The notes: a model not told the origin generated them from the sequence alone. DNA of 64,000 bases from Marinimicrobium sp050113635 (GCF_050113635.1 NZ_JBNJLT010000001.1:310001-374000); one strand, 5' to 3'; shown: positions 26,210 to 35,267, counted from the first letter of the stretch. Translations and numbers: made by a program.

Positions 26210-27415
26210 ATGGATCAACACCAACCGGGCCCGAATAACACCACCGCCGTCAAAATGGTCACCCGCTGTCCTCAGTGCGGCACCTCATTTCGCATTACAG
26301 CTGCGCAACTGCAATCGGCCCGCGGCGCCGTTCGGTGCGGTGCCTGCCTGTGTGTATTCAAGGCGCGGGAGCACCTGATCGGGAACGAGCCTACAACCCC
26401 GGCATCACCCTCGGAAACCAGCCAGAGTTCCCCGACCGAGTCTTCCCCCCAGCCGGAGGAAAACAGCCGCTTCCTGTTCGACCAGTCACAAATTGATGCT
26501 GAACTCGGGGATGACGATGACTTTCTGATCAGTGATGATATGGATCAGAAGGACGATCCGGAAGTCCGTGACCCCTACGGTGTGGGTGACTCACTGCACA
26601 CTCACTCCACTCGGTCCCTGTTCGAGCGTGCGCCTCAGGAGGAGGAGGACTCTGGAGAAAAAGAGAACGCCGACGAATCCTGGGCTATGAGTTTGCTGGA
26701 GGAAGAGTCTGACGAAGCACCCGCCCCTCCAGAGAGTCAAGCCGCACCCCAAACGGAACCCCAAGTCGACAGCCCGGCACACGACCCCAGCCTGCCATTT
26801 CAATTGACCGATAGCGACAAAGGCAGCGACAACGAAAGCCAAGAAGAGACTGCCCTCCCCGAAGAAGAGGTCGACACACCGTTTCTCGCACACTTCGATC
26901 CCGGCCCCGTCGAAATGCAGGGCCATCGCAAGCCGAGACGCAAACGGCGCTGGTTGTGGCCTACCCTGGTAGTCCTTGCTTTATCGCTTACCGTCGTCCA
27001 GATGGCCTGGCTGCAGTTTGATCGATTGAGTCGGCAGGAACCCTACCGCTCGCTGTACGTTTCGGTCTGCTCCGTATTAGGCTGCACCGTGCCGGACCTG
27101 ACCGATCCGTCGCGTATCCGCGCCTATAATCTGGTGGTCCGCGATCATCCAGAGCGCGTTGGTGCATTGATGGTGGATGCCATATTGCTCAATACCGCCC
27201 CATTCTCCCAACCCTTCCCGGACCTGGTGCTGGAATTCAGCGGGCTCGACGGCGAAATGCTCGCTGTGCGACAGTTCAAACCGTCTGAGTACCTCTCCGG
27301 AGAGCTGTCCGGGCGCCGCATCATGCCCGCCAACCAGCCAATCCACCTCACGCTGGAGCTGATCGATCCCGGTCCCGACGCCGTCAACTATCGCGCCTAT
27401 ATTCCTGGCGCCTGA
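26210..27415 (+). CDS. Zinc-ribbon (MJ0042) and DUF3426 membrane protein
   Basis: A 401-residue protein. An N-terminal zinc ribbon has Cys20, Cys23, Cys43 and Cys46 (CPQC ... CGAC). A long, very acidic low-complexity stretch (residues 70-225) follows, then one membrane helix (RRWLWPTLVVLALSLTVVQM, about 240-265), then a DUF3426 domain of about 130 residues. The family is widespread between prmA and dusB in Gammaproteobacteria; its role is unknown. The start at 26210 is preferred because GGGGGAG lies upstream; an internal ATG at 26255 is immediately before the zinc ribbon. Confidence 0.88.
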   Translation: MDQHQPGPNNTTAVKMVTRCPQCGTSFRITAAQLQSARGAVRCGACLCVFKAREHLIGNEPTTPASPSETSQSSPTESSPQPEENSRFLFDQSQIDAELGDDDDFLISDDMDQKDDPEVRDPYGVGDSLHTHSTRSLFERAPQEEEDSGEKENADESWAMSLLEEESDEAPAPPESQAAPQTEPQVDSPAHDPSLPFQLTDSDKGSDNESQEETALPEEEVDTPFLAHFDPGPVEMQGHRKPRRKRRWLWPTLVVLALSLTVVQMAWLQFDRLSRQEPYRSLYVSVCSVLGCTVPDLTDPSRIRAYNLVVRDHPERVGALMVDAILLNTAPFSQPFPDLVLEFSGLDGEMLAVRQFKPSEYLSGELSGRRIMPANQPIHLTLELIDPGPDAVNYRAYIPGA

Positions 27416-27492
27416 TTTACCCTCCCTGGGCCGACCGTTTCCGCACCTTAGTAAATTCGCTCAAAAAAACACCAGTTTTACGCGTTTGCTCG

Positions 27493-27521
27493 TTCCCAAT
27501 TCGGCATCAAACGGGTATCAT
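27493..27521 (+). promoter_or_regulatory. Predicted sigma70 promoter of dusB-fis
   Basis: TTCCCA (27493-27498) and TATCAT (27516-27521) are separated by 17 bases. They are preceded by an A-tract-rich region (about 27460-27480) that could act as an UP element. A C-rich stretch (AGCCCCCC) follows the -10. A GC-rich discriminator is the hallmark of stringently controlled promoters and is known for fis in enterobacteria; applying that here is inference. Confidence 0.5.
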
Positions 27522-27606
27522 AGCCCCCCTTTTCTGAGGCGGTCGGTAAAGTGCTGAAACAGACAGGCAGCGCGTTTCCGGCACTTTTGGATCAGGGTAA
27601 AATCGC

Positions 27607-28596
27607 GTGTTTCAGGTAGGCCCCCACCGGATTGACAGCCAGGTGATCCTCGCTCCCATGGCGGGCGTGACAGACCGCCCTTTCAGGCAACTGTGTCGGC
27701 AGCTGGGAGCCGGGCTGGTAGTGTCCGAAATGGTAACTTCCGACGCCTCGCTCTGGAACAGCCGTAAAAGCCGCTTGCGCCTGGATCACACTGGTGAAGC
27801 CGAACCCATTTCGGTACAAATTGCAGGTGGCGATCCGGATATGATGGCGGACGCAGCCCGTCTGAACGCCGACAACGGCGCGCAGATTATTGATATCAAC
27901 ATGGGCTGTCCGGCCAAAAAAGTCTGTCGAAAGGCCGCCGGATCTGCGCTTTTGCGCGATGAACCACTGGTAGCGAGCATTCTCGAGGCCGTGGTCAAGG
28001 CAGTGGATCTGCCGGTAACGTTGAAGATTCGCACCGGCTGGGATCGCGATCATCGCAATGCGGTGCACATTGCCCGCATGGCCGAAGAGCTCGGCATCCA
28101 GGCGCTGGCCGTACACGGTCGCACTCGCGCCGACCGTTATAACGGCGACGCCGAATACGACACACTGGCCGATGTAGTAAGGGCTGTCAGTATCCCGGTA
28201 TTCGCCAACGGCGACATCGACTCTCCGCGCAAAGCGCGTGAGGTTCTCGATAAAACCGGCGCTCAGGCTGTAATGATCGGTCGTGCGGCACAGGGACGCC
28301 CTTGGATTTTTCGGGAAATCGATCATTACTTGCGTTATGGCAAGCTATTTCTCGAACCGTCGTTGACTGAAATCGGCGACATTCTCAGCAGTCATTTGCG
28401 AGATCTTTACGGTTTTTACGGCACCGTTATGGGCCCTCGCATCGCACGCAAGCACCTGGGGTGGTACTTGCAGACGGTGCCTGACAGCGACGGGTTTCGC
28501 CAGGCCTTTAACCGTATGGACAACGCTCAAGAACAACTCGACAGCGTTCAGAAATACTTTGAACAGCTGATAGAAAGAGAGGACAAAGCGGCATGA
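27607..28596 (+). CDS. dusB: tRNA-dihydrouridine synthase B
   Basis: A 329-residue FMN-dependent TIM-barrel enzyme that reduces uridines in the tRNA D-loop. Recognisable parts are ILAPMAGVTDRPFRQLCRQL, DINMGCPAKKVCRKAAGSAL with the probable catalytic Cys101, KIRTGWD and VHGRTRADRYNG. GTG at 27607 is taken as the start because the family N-terminus (FQVGPHRIDSQVILAPM) begins there. It is translationally coupled to fis (ATGA overlap at 28593), the standard gammaproteobacterial arrangement in which both share one promoter. Confidence 0.96.
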   Translation: MFQVGPHRIDSQVILAPMAGVTDRPFRQLCRQLGAGLVVSEMVTSDASLWNSRKSRLRLDHTGEAEPISVQIAGGDPDMMADAARLNADNGAQIIDINMGCPAKKVCRKAAGSALLRDEPLVASILEAVVKAVDLPVTLKIRTGWDRDHRNAVHIARMAEELGIQALAVHGRTRADRYNGDAEYDTLADVVRAVSIPVFANGDIDSPRKAREVLDKTGAQAVMIGRAAQGRPWIFREIDHYLRYGKLFLEPSLTEIGDILSSHLRDLYGFYGTVMGPRIARKHLGWYLQTVPDSDGFRQAFNRMDNAQEQLDSVQKYFEQLIEREDKAA

Positions 28597-28895
28597 ACAC
28601 AGCAGAAAACCTTTTGGCAGACGTTCCTATGGACAACCCCGGTCCCGCCACGACCACCACCATGCAAGGACAATCGCTTCGCGGTTGCGTGGAGCAGGCC
28701 ATGGAAAACTACTTCCAAAATCTCGATGGCCAGCCTGTCAGCGATGTTTACAACATGGTCATGGCAGAAGTGGAAGCGCCCATGCTGGAAATCGTTCTGA
28801 AATATACTCGCCACAACCAGACTCGCGCCGCTCAGGTGTTGGGCCTGAACCGCGGCACGCTGCGCAAGAAGCTCAAGCAATACGACCTGCTCTGA
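28593..28895 (+). CDS. fis: DNA-binding protein Fis
   Basis: A 100-residue Fis protein, a little longer at the N-terminus than the 98-residue E. coli form. The C-terminal helix-turn-helix NQTRAAQVLGLNRGTLRKKL is intact, and the central helices include VEQAMENYFQNLDGQPVSDV. Fis bends DNA and acts as a growth-phase nucleoid protein that activates rRNA promoters. The ATG overlaps the dusB stop. A strong hairpin follows 20 bases after the stop. Confidence 0.97.
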   Translation: MNTAENLLADVPMDNPGPATTTTMQGQSLRGCVEQAMENYFQNLDGQPVSDVYNMVMAEVEAPMLEIVLKYTRHNQTRAAQVLGLNRGTLRKKLKQYDLL

Positions 28896-28915
28896 CACGC
28901 AGACACACAGGTTTT

Positions 28916-28943
28916 AAGGGGGGTGGGTACAACCACCCCCTTT
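28916..28943 (+). terminator. Terminator-like hairpin after fis
   Basis: AAGGGGGGTGG pairs with CCACCCCCTTT around a six-base loop (11 pairs including one G-U). Only a weak T-rich sequence follows (TTTGCATTTG). It probably ends the dusB-fis transcript or attenuates readthrough into purH. Confidence 0.75.
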
Positions 28944-28994
28944 GCATTTGTAACCACCTATTTTAAAACAGGCATTGGGGGATTTTCGCCAACC

Positions 28995-30575
28995 ATGACC
29001 AGCGCTAACGAACTCGCACCCGTGAACCGGGCGCTCATCAGTGTTTCCGATAAAACCGGCATCGTGGAATTCGCCCAGGCCCTGCATGAGCGCGGCGTGG
29101 AAATCCTGTCCACTGGGGGTACTTTCCGGCTGTTAAAAGACAGTGGTATCCCCGCCGTGGAAGTCTCCGACTATACCGGCTTCCCGGAAATGATGGATGG
29201 GCGTGTCAAGACACTACACCCGAAAGTACACGGCGGCATTCTCGGACGGCGCGGCCAGGACGATACCGTAATGAAGGCGCATGACATCAGCGCTATCGAT
29301 ATGGTGGTGGTTAACCTCTACCCCTTTGAGCAAACCGTGGCCAACCCTGATTGCAGCCTGGAAGATGCGGTCGAGAATATTGATATCGGCGGGCCCACTA
29401 TGGTGCGCGCTGCCGCCAAAAACCATGCCCACGTCAACATCGTTGTCAATGCCAGCGACTACTCTCGCCTTCTGGCCGAGCTTGATGCCAACGACGGAAA
29501 GACGACCTACGCCACCCGTTTCGATCTGGCCATCAAAGCCTACGAGCATACGGCCGCCTACGATGGCGCCATTGCCAATTACTTTGGTCGCCAGGTCGAG
29601 GGCGGAAGCGAGCACTTCCCGCGCACTTTCAACAGCCAGTTCCTGAAAACCCAGGAAATGCGCTACGGCGAAAACCCGCACCAGAAAGCCGCCTTTTACG
29701 TGGAAAAACATCCCGCAGAAGCCAGCATCGCCACCGCCAGGCAGCTTCAGGGTAAAGAGCTGTCCTACAACAATGTGGCGGATACGGATGCCGCACTGGA
29801 ATGTGTGAAAAGCTTTGAGACACCCGCCTGCGTGATCGTCAAACACGCCAACCCCTGCGGCGTGGCCACAGCAGCGGACCTGAAGACCGCCTACGACCTG
29901 GCGTTTGCCACCGACCCGGAGTCGGCCTTCGGCGGCATTATTGCGTTTAACCGCGAACTGGACAGCAACACCGCCAAAGCTATTGTCGAGCGACAGTTCG
30001 TGGAGGTCATCATTGCTCCCAGCGTGTCGGACGACGCCGTTGCGGTGGTGAGCGCCAAGAAAAATGTTCGCCTGCTGGTCTGCGGCCAATGGGATAAGCA
30101 GCGCGTTGCTGGCCTGGACTATAAACGTGTCAATGGCGGCCTGCTGGTACAGGATCGCGACAACGGCATGGTCGCCGAAGTCGACCTGAAAGTCGTCACC
30201 AAACGCGCCCCCACCGAACAGGAAATTCGCGACTTGCTGTTCGCCTGGAAAGTGGCCAAGTTTGTTAAATCCAATGCCATTGTGTACGCGAAGAACAACC
30301 AGACCATTGGCGTCGGCGCCGGTCAGATGAGCCGCGTAAACTCCGCTCGCATTGCTGGAATAAAAGCTGAACATGCCGGCCTGGAGGTACAGGGGTCGGT
30401 AATGGCTTCCGATGCCTTTTTCCCGTTCCGCGATGGACTGGATAACGCCGGGGCTGCTGGCATCGCAGCGGTGATTCAGCCCGGCGGTTCCATGCGCGAC
30501 GAAGAAGTGATTGCCGCCGCCGATGAGCATGGCATCGCCATGGTCTTCACCGGCATGCGACACTTCCGGCATTGA
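28995..30575 (+). CDS. purH: Bifunctional AICAR formyltransferase/IMP cyclohydrolase
   Basis: A 526-residue protein performing the last two steps of IMP synthesis. The N-terminal MGS-like IMP cyclohydrolase domain shows RALISVSDKTGIVEFAQ, STGGTFRLLKD and KTLHPKVHGGILGRR. The C-terminal formyltransferase domain shows KHANPCGVA and FFPFRDGLDNA. The ATG at 28995 gives the family N-terminus; an in-frame ATG at 28923 lies within the fis terminator and is rejected. purD follows after 77 bases with a hairpin between. Confidence 0.97.
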   Translation: MTSANELAPVNRALISVSDKTGIVEFAQALHERGVEILSTGGTFRLLKDSGIPAVEVSDYTGFPEMMDGRVKTLHPKVHGGILGRRGQDDTVMKAHDISAIDMVVVNLYPFEQTVANPDCSLEDAVENIDIGGPTMVRAAAKNHAHVNIVVNASDYSRLLAELDANDGKTTYATRFDLAIKAYEHTAAYDGAIANYFGRQVEGGSEHFPRTFNSQFLKTQEMRYGENPHQKAAFYVEKHPAEASIATARQLQGKELSYNNVADTDAALECVKSFETPACVIVKHANPCGVATAADLKTAYDLAFATDPESAFGGIIAFNRELDSNTAKAIVERQFVEVIIAPSVSDDAVAVVSAKKNVRLLVCGQWDKQRVAGLDYKRVNGGLLVQDRDNGMVAEVDLKVVTKRAPTEQEIRDLLFAWKVAKFVKSNAIVYAKNNQTIGVGAGQMSRVNSARIAGIKAEHAGLEVQGSVMASDAFFPFRDGLDNAGAAGIAAVIQPGGSMRDEEVIAAADEHGIAMVFTGMRHFRH

Positions 30576-30586
30576 CATAAACCCGG

Positions 30587-30619
30587 AGAGCGGATGCGGC
30601 CTGAGTCGGCATCCGCTCT
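30587..30619 (+). terminator. Hairpin between purH and purD
   Basis: AGAGCGGATGC (30587-30597) pairs perfectly with GCATCCGCTCT (30609-30619) around an 11-base loop, followed by TCTCTATC rather than a full T-tract. It could attenuate, process or stabilise the purHD transcript. Confidence 0.6.
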
Positions 30620-30652
30620 TCTCTATCGATTCATAACCAAAAGGTCCAAACC

Positions 30653-31942
30653 ATGAACCTACTGGTCATCGGTGGCGGTGGTCGAGAACACGCCCTCGCC
30701 TGGAAAGCCGCACAAAGCCTTGACGTGGAAACGGTGTTCGTGGCGCCCGGCAATGCCGGCACCGCACTGGAAAACAAATTGCAAAACGTCGCTATCGATG
30801 TTTTGGATTTTCCGGCACTGGCTGAGTTTGCGCAACATAATCACATCGGCCTGACCATCGTCGGCCCGGAAGCGCCACTCGTAGAAGGTGTGGTGGATTA
30901 TTTTACGGAGCGACAATTACCCTGCTTCGGGCCCAGCAGAGGCGCAGCGCAGCTCGAAGGATCGAAAGCCTTCACCAAGGATTTTCTCGCCCGCCATAAG
31001 ATACCAACCGCCGATTACCAGACCTTTACGGAGGTGGAGCCCGCACTGGCCTATCTTGCCGAGAAAGGCGCGCCGATTGTGGTCAAGGCTGACGGCCTGG
31101 CGGCGGGTAAAGGCGTCATCGTCGCCGAAACCCTGGAGCAGGCTCAGGAAGCCGTGCGCGATATGCTCTCTGGCAATGCGTTTGGCGATGCTGGCTGTCG
31201 TGTGGTGATCGAAGAATTTTTGACCGGTGAAGAAGCCAGCTTTATCGTCATGGTCGATGGCAAGCATATCGTACCCATGGCCACCAGCCAGGACCACAAG
31301 CGCATGGGCGATGGTGATACTGGCCCCAATACGGGCGGCATGGGCGCTTATTCCCCCGCGCCCGTGGTTACACCCGAAGTACACGAGCGTATCATGCAGC
31401 AGGTGATTGTCCCCACCGTGGAAGGTATGGCCGCTGAGGGCAATCCCTACACAGGCTTCCTCTACGCCGGACTGATGATCACACCAGACGGGCAACCCAA
31501 AGTTATTGAATACAACTGCCGCTTTGGTGACCCCGAAACCCAGCCGATCATGCTGCGCATGAAATCCGATATGACAGCACTGTGCCTGGCCGCGCTGGAA
31601 GGCAAGCTGGGTTCAATGACGACCGAGTGGGACGAACGCGCTGCGGTTGGCGTTGTACTCGCCGCTGGCGGCTATCCGGGAAGCTATCGCAAAGGCGACG
31701 CAATTTCAGGTCTGCCCACCGAAGAAACACCGGGAGAGCGTGTCTTCCATGCGGGCACTCAGGAAGTCGACGGCCAGGTCGTTACCAACGGTGGGCGGGT
31801 GCTGTGCGCTACGGCACTGGGCGATACCGTCAGTGAAGCGCAGCAACGCGCTTATGAACTGGTGGAAAAAATCCAGTGGGACGGCGTGTACTATCGCAAC
31901 GATATTGCCTACCGAGCTATCGCCAGGGAACAACAAGACTAA
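30653..31942 (+). CDS. purD: Phosphoribosylamine-glycine ligase
   Basis: A 429-residue ATP-grasp enzyme of standard length that joins glycine to phosphoribosylamine, the second step of purine synthesis. Typical blocks are NLLVIGGGGREHALAWK, PSRGAAQLEGSKAFTKDFLA, IVVKADGLAAGKGVIVAE, DHKRMGDGDTGPNTGGMGAY and EYNCRFGDPETQ. It is downstream of purH, as in the purHD operon of relatives, and ends before a strong bidirectional terminator. Confidence 0.98.
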   Translation: MNLLVIGGGGREHALAWKAAQSLDVETVFVAPGNAGTALENKLQNVAIDVLDFPALAEFAQHNHIGLTIVGPEAPLVEGVVDYFTERQLPCFGPSRGAAQLEGSKAFTKDFLARHKIPTADYQTFTEVEPALAYLAEKGAPIVVKADGLAAGKGVIVAETLEQAQEAVRDMLSGNAFGDAGCRVVIEEFLTGEEASFIVMVDGKHIVPMATSQDHKRMGDGDTGPNTGGMGAYSPAPVVTPEVHERIMQQVIVPTVEGMAAEGNPYTGFLYAGLMITPDGQPKVIEYNCRFGDPETQPIMLRMKSDMTALCLAALEGKLGSMTTEWDERAAVGVVLAAGGYPGSYRKGDAISGLPTEETPGERVFHAGTQEVDGQVVTNGGRVLCATALGDTVSEAQQRAYELVEKIQWDGVYYRNDIAYRAIAREQQD

Positions 31943-31962
31943 GGCTTGCCGTGCTTCTCCAT

Positions 31963-31998
31963 AAAAAAACCGGAGCCTGCAGGCTCCGGTTTTTTTTA
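31963..31998. terminator. Bidirectional rho-independent terminator
   Basis: A-tract, then CCGGAGCC, loop TGCA, GGCTCCGG and a T-tract. The hairpin is perfect and has A/T runs on both sides, so it can end purD on the plus strand and the convergent GH20 gene on the minus strand. Confidence 0.95.
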
Positions 31999-32034
31999 TG
32001 GGTCAGTCGCTATCGGCTCGGGGCAGCAAACGTA

Positions 32035-33612
32035 TCACTCATCCCAGCCAAGTTCTGGCGCCGGATAGTACTCGATACCCATTGCATCAAAGTGTCCACG
32101 TAATTTTGACAGACGCTCCGTGAATGCGTCGTAGTCACGCCCGTCCTGGCGCGTCCAGGATATCTCGGCGGTCGCAGCCAGTCGTGGCCACAAACGATTG
32201 TCGGCCTTCGCTTCGCTATCCACCAGCTCGCTCCACATCGCCGCTTCCACACCCACCGATTGCGAGTAATCTTCCGGCACTAAACTGTACACCCGCTCCA
32301 GCGGAACCCCTTCGGCACGACACCAGGTATACACATCTGGCTGCCCGTCATAATTACCATGATCGATGTAGGCATAACTGCAGGGCGACAACACGCGATG
32401 AATGCCCTGCTCCAGCGCTGGCTCAATGTCATAGTCGTCATTCCAGAATTGCAACAGGGAATTGGAGCGAATATCCCCCGCCGAGGCCTCTTCCCACGCC
32501 AACAGTTTGCGATCCAGGCTTTCCACGATTTGATCCGTTCGGGTAATGAACTCCGGGAAAGCGTCAGCTTCCTCGTTCAACACCTCATCACCGCCAATAT
32601 GAAGGTATTCGAAAGGGAAGACATCAGCGACTTCTCGCAGCACATCTTCGACAAAGCCGTAAACCAGATCCGGCTTTTCGCTGGCACAAAGCGCACTGAA
32701 ACCTACACAGGTGCCTTCGTACAGCTCCAGGCGCGCCTCACCGGCCGCGTCTTCACAGTTATTCTGCACGGGGCTGGTCACCACATCATCACAGGCCAGC
32801 TCATTGTAGGACGCAATCGCCGCCTGAGTATGGCCGGGCAGGTCAATTTCAGGCACAACCTCCACTTGATGGCGCGCGGCAAACTCAACCAGCTCGCGCA
32901 TCTGCTCCTGGGTGTAAAACCCTCCGTCGTTACCATCAATCGCGGAAGAACCCCCGACTTCCGTCAGCTTGGGCCAGCTTTTCACCTCAAACCGCCAACC
33001 CTGATCATCGCTCAGATGCAGGTGCAGGCGGTTGAGCTTAAACAGCGCCATGCGTTCGATGTGCGTTTTCAGGTACTCCAGTTCAAAAAAGTTACGGGCC
33101 ACATCCACCATGCTGCCGCGCCATTCGTACTGAGGCTCATCCGCGATCATCATCCAGGGCAGCAGGTACGCCTTCTGTTCGGTGGCAGGCAGCAGTTGAC
33201 GCAACGTTTGGACCGCATAGAACAATCCAGTGTCGGTCGGTGCGCGAACAATAATGTCATCCGTGATCATCATTTCGTAACCTTCATCACCTCGATCAAC
33301 ACGGCTGTCCAGAAGCAACTGAACGATCGTGTCTGCATCATCGCTGTGACGGATGTTCAGTCTTTCCAGCAAGGCTTTGATCGCCGCCGCACTGTCGGGA
33401 GCCCCGGAGTCCACCACGAGGTTGACCTCATTGCCGAACATCAACTGCTTGCCCATCATACGGATATCCTGGGGGGCGGGCACGATGTGCGGCATCAGCG
33501 TTTGTTCGGCCGCCTTGTCCGGCTCGGGAGCCGTTTCTGGAGCGGGCGTCGAGTTATCACCGCAGCCCCAAAGGGCCAGCGTTACTACCAAGAATGTGAA
33601 ATGTCGGATCAT
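32035..33612 (-). CDS. GH20 beta-N-acetylhexosaminidase, lipoprotein
   Basis: A 525-residue protein with a lipoprotein signal (lipobox ALWGC, Cys17). An N-terminal GH20b-type domain (residues 40-160) is followed by the GH20 TIM barrel. The catalytic Asp-Glu pair is D342-E343 in YLHIGGDEVLNE; HLHLSDDQGWRFEV and EIDLPGHTQAAI are further family motifs. It removes terminal GlcNAc or GalNAc residues from chitin fragments or glycans at the cell surface or in the periplasm. It is a single gene convergent with purD. Confidence 0.93.
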   Translation of the reverse strand: MIRHFTFLVVTLALWGCGDNSTPAPETAPEPDKAAEQTLMPHIVPAPQDIRMMGKQLMFGNEVNLVVDSGAPDSAAAIKALLERLNIRHSDDADTIVQLLLDSRVDRGDEGYEMMITDDIIVRAPTDTGLFYAVQTLRQLLPATEQKAYLLPWMMIADEPQYEWRGSMVDVARNFFELEYLKTHIERMALFKLNRLHLHLSDDQGWRFEVKSWPKLTEVGGSSAIDGNDGGFYTQEQMRELVEFAARHQVEVVPEIDLPGHTQAAIASYNELACDDVVTSPVQNNCEDAAGEARLELYEGTCVGFSALCASEKPDLVYGFVEDVLREVADVFPFEYLHIGGDEVLNEEADAFPEFITRTDQIVESLDRKLLAWEEASAGDIRSNSLLQFWNDDYDIEPALEQGIHRVLSPCSYAYIDHGNYDGQPDVYTWCRAEGVPLERVYSLVPEDYSQSVGVEAAMWSELVDSEAKADNRLWPRLAATAEISWTRQDGRDYDAFTERLSKLRGHFDAMGIEYYPAPELGWDE

Positions 33613-33773
33613 TATTCTCGTACCTTTATCAATAAAGCCTTAAAAATATCCATTATCCCCGAAAAGCTCGCTGTACAGAGAGGTAGTGTGACGTAAATGC
33701 CACCCAAAGGCAACGTTGTCTTTGATCCAGTTTACTCATTATTCATCCAATAAGCGGAGACCTGCGGTGGTTC

Positions 33774-34563
33774 TCATCGCAACAGGTAAAAGCATCCGAC
33801 CAGATACATCACCGCCATGCTGATGGAGATTGCTTTCAGCGGCGTCCAGCGAAACAGCCCTCTGAAAGGAGCAGTGAACGTGTCGTAGCCGCGAAACACC
33901 CAGATTTTCCGCCAATCATTGAAGCTGTTGAAAAAGCGCTGTTTCAGTTTCGGCAGGGGTACACCGCAAACGGCTTGCCAGCCTTTATAAATTCCGGAGA
34001 CATCCGCACCGCGCATGGCACTTTGTAACCAGCGGGGCAACCAGCGGAAGCTGATGGACGACTGAAAATCAATAATGTGCGGCTTGCCGTCGGGGTCACG
34101 CAATACATTGCCCAAATTTCGTAAATCCAGATGCGCCACGCCGGTGCATCTGGATGATGGTTTTTTCCAGCTCACCAAAAAAGTCTTCCGACAGCACTTC
34201 GCCCCGGCTCTGCAACTCCCGCAGCGACAACCCCTCGACATAAGGGTAGGCCAGAGTGAAGTTTCCCAAACGGCAAAAATTGGACACGACACCGCTCACC
34301 CCTGTAAGCCGACGCAAAGCGGTGACTTCCCGGCGCACAAAAAACCGACCGAGCGTTTGGCGAATCAGCGGATGGCAGTGCGAGTAGTCCTTGATGACGC
34401 AATCCAACCCTTCCGCTCTATAACGGTAGACGTTGGCGTTGGCAAAGCGTCCTCGGTGCAGCAGTTCAAGATGGCCTTCACCATTAACGCCAGCAAAAAA
34501 TCTCAGGCGTTCGATAATATCCCTGGACATATCCTTCACTTTCTCAGAGCGAGGCTGACGCAT
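33774..34563 (-). pseudogene. Frameshifted lipopolysaccharide-kinase-like (RIO/KdkA type) gene
   Basis: Two overlapping minus-strand frames together encode one kinase-fold protein of about 260 residues. The first (34563 down to 34096) gives the N-lobe: GRFANANVYRYRAEGLDCVI with the Lys of IKDYS, then KTIIQMHRRG. The second gives the catalytic loop AHLDLRNLGNVL, the metal-binding Asp in HIIDFQSS, and a C-terminal membrane segment (ISISMAVMYLVGCFYLL). The frames must be joined at about 34135-34145, where either one base is extra or five (a second GTGGC) are missing. The gene is therefore broken, or this is a sequence error. Such kinases phosphorylate lipopolysaccharide core sugars. Confidence 0.8.
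34125..34155. repeat. Perfect inverted repeat at the kinase frameshift
   Basis: ATCCAGATGC (34125-34134) and GCATCTGGAT (34146-34155) are perfect 10-base inverted repeats with an 11-base GC-rich spacer. The reading-frame break of the kinase gene falls in the spacer. Hairpins of this kind favour small deletions during replication and also sequencing errors. Confidence 0.85.
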
Positions 34564-34622
34564 GATACCTCTCCTTAATTGACTGTGTAGGGCAGGCTCT
34601 ATGGCGCCCCCCTCCAGTACGG

Positions 34623-35081
34623 TTACTTTAATCGGGCAATTACCCGGCTAAGCAGTATGGATAGCTGACGGGCTTCGGAGTCGGACAGGCCGGCCAGTGC
34701 CTGTTGGTAAAGCTGGTCGATGACCGGGGCAATCTCGGGCTGAATGGCCCGCCCTTTTCCAGTTAAGCAGACTCGTACGGAGCGAAGATCATTTTGGTGC
34801 GGCTTGCGCACCACAAGGCCCTTGGCCTCCATACGGTCAAGCAAGCGGGTCATGGCGCCACGGTCGTAACGCATTTGCTGGCACAGCTGAGCCGGGGTTT
34901 CAAACCCGCGAGTCAGGTTGGCGATCACGCCATACTGCGCCGCAGTCAAGCCCAACGGTTTAAGGCGCTCGTCGGCTCGCGCGCAAAGATAATCGCTGGC
35001 GGTCACCAACAACCATCCAATATCGGCCTTGGGGTTTAGCGTCTGTTCGCAGTGACAAGTATCGGTTAGCTGTCGGACCAT
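34623..35081 (-). CDS. MarR-family transcriptional regulator
   Basis: A 152-residue winged-helix regulator. The recognition region LCQQMRYDRGAMTRLLDRME and the wing sequence GLVVRKPHQNDLRSVRVCLT are typical of MarR, and helices at both ends form the dimer interface. Three Cys lie in the N-terminal half (CHC near residue 9, then Cys33), and redox sensing is conceivable but unsupported. Its target is unknown; no efflux or degradation gene is adjacent. It lies 60 bases upstream of the broken kinase on the same strand. Confidence 0.9.
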   Translation of the reverse strand: MVRQLTDTCHCEQTLNPKADIGWLLVTASDYLCARADERLKPLGLTAAQYGVIANLTRGFETPAQLCQQMRYDRGAMTRLLDRMEAKGLVVRKPHQNDLRSVRVCLTGKGRAIQPEIAPVIDQLYQQALAGLSDSEARQLSILLSRVIARLK

Positions 35082-35197
35082 GAAACCTCCATGAGAGTCA
35101 ACTTACTGCCCAGGCAGCATTATTGTCAATTCAGTTTCACCTCCCTTTACAAAGTCTAACAATCAGGCACCCAAGGGCTTGACATTGCCGTGAACAG

Positions 35198-35232
35198 GCA
35201 GCAATCGGGCAGCCAGACCGCCCGATTGCTGC
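35198..35232 (-). terminator. Hairpin downstream of the GH5 cellulase
   Basis: GCAGCAATCGGGC (35198-35210) pairs perfectly with GCCCGATTGCTGC (35220-35232), loop nine bases. It lies 36 bases after the cellulase stop on the minus strand. No T-tract follows, so it may be an RNA-stabilising 3' hairpin. Confidence 0.65.
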
Positions 35233-35267
35233 TGGGGTCTTCACATTACAAGAGCCTGTCGGCTCAC

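Noticed and set aside
29214..30578. Long open frame of about 454 codons on the minus strand opposite purH
   Set aside because: It is entirely antisense to an unmistakable purH, has no recognisable domain and results from the GC-rich codon pattern. The same holds for antisense frames opposite accC (23961-25058), the GH20 gene (32359-33696) and the GH26 gene (37928-38827).
34300..34563. Programmed -1 frameshift at the A6 run near 34170 in the kinase gene
   Set aside because: The change needed is +1 (or -2), and the conserved residues after the A6 run still read in the first frame, so the break is further downstream in the inverted repeat.
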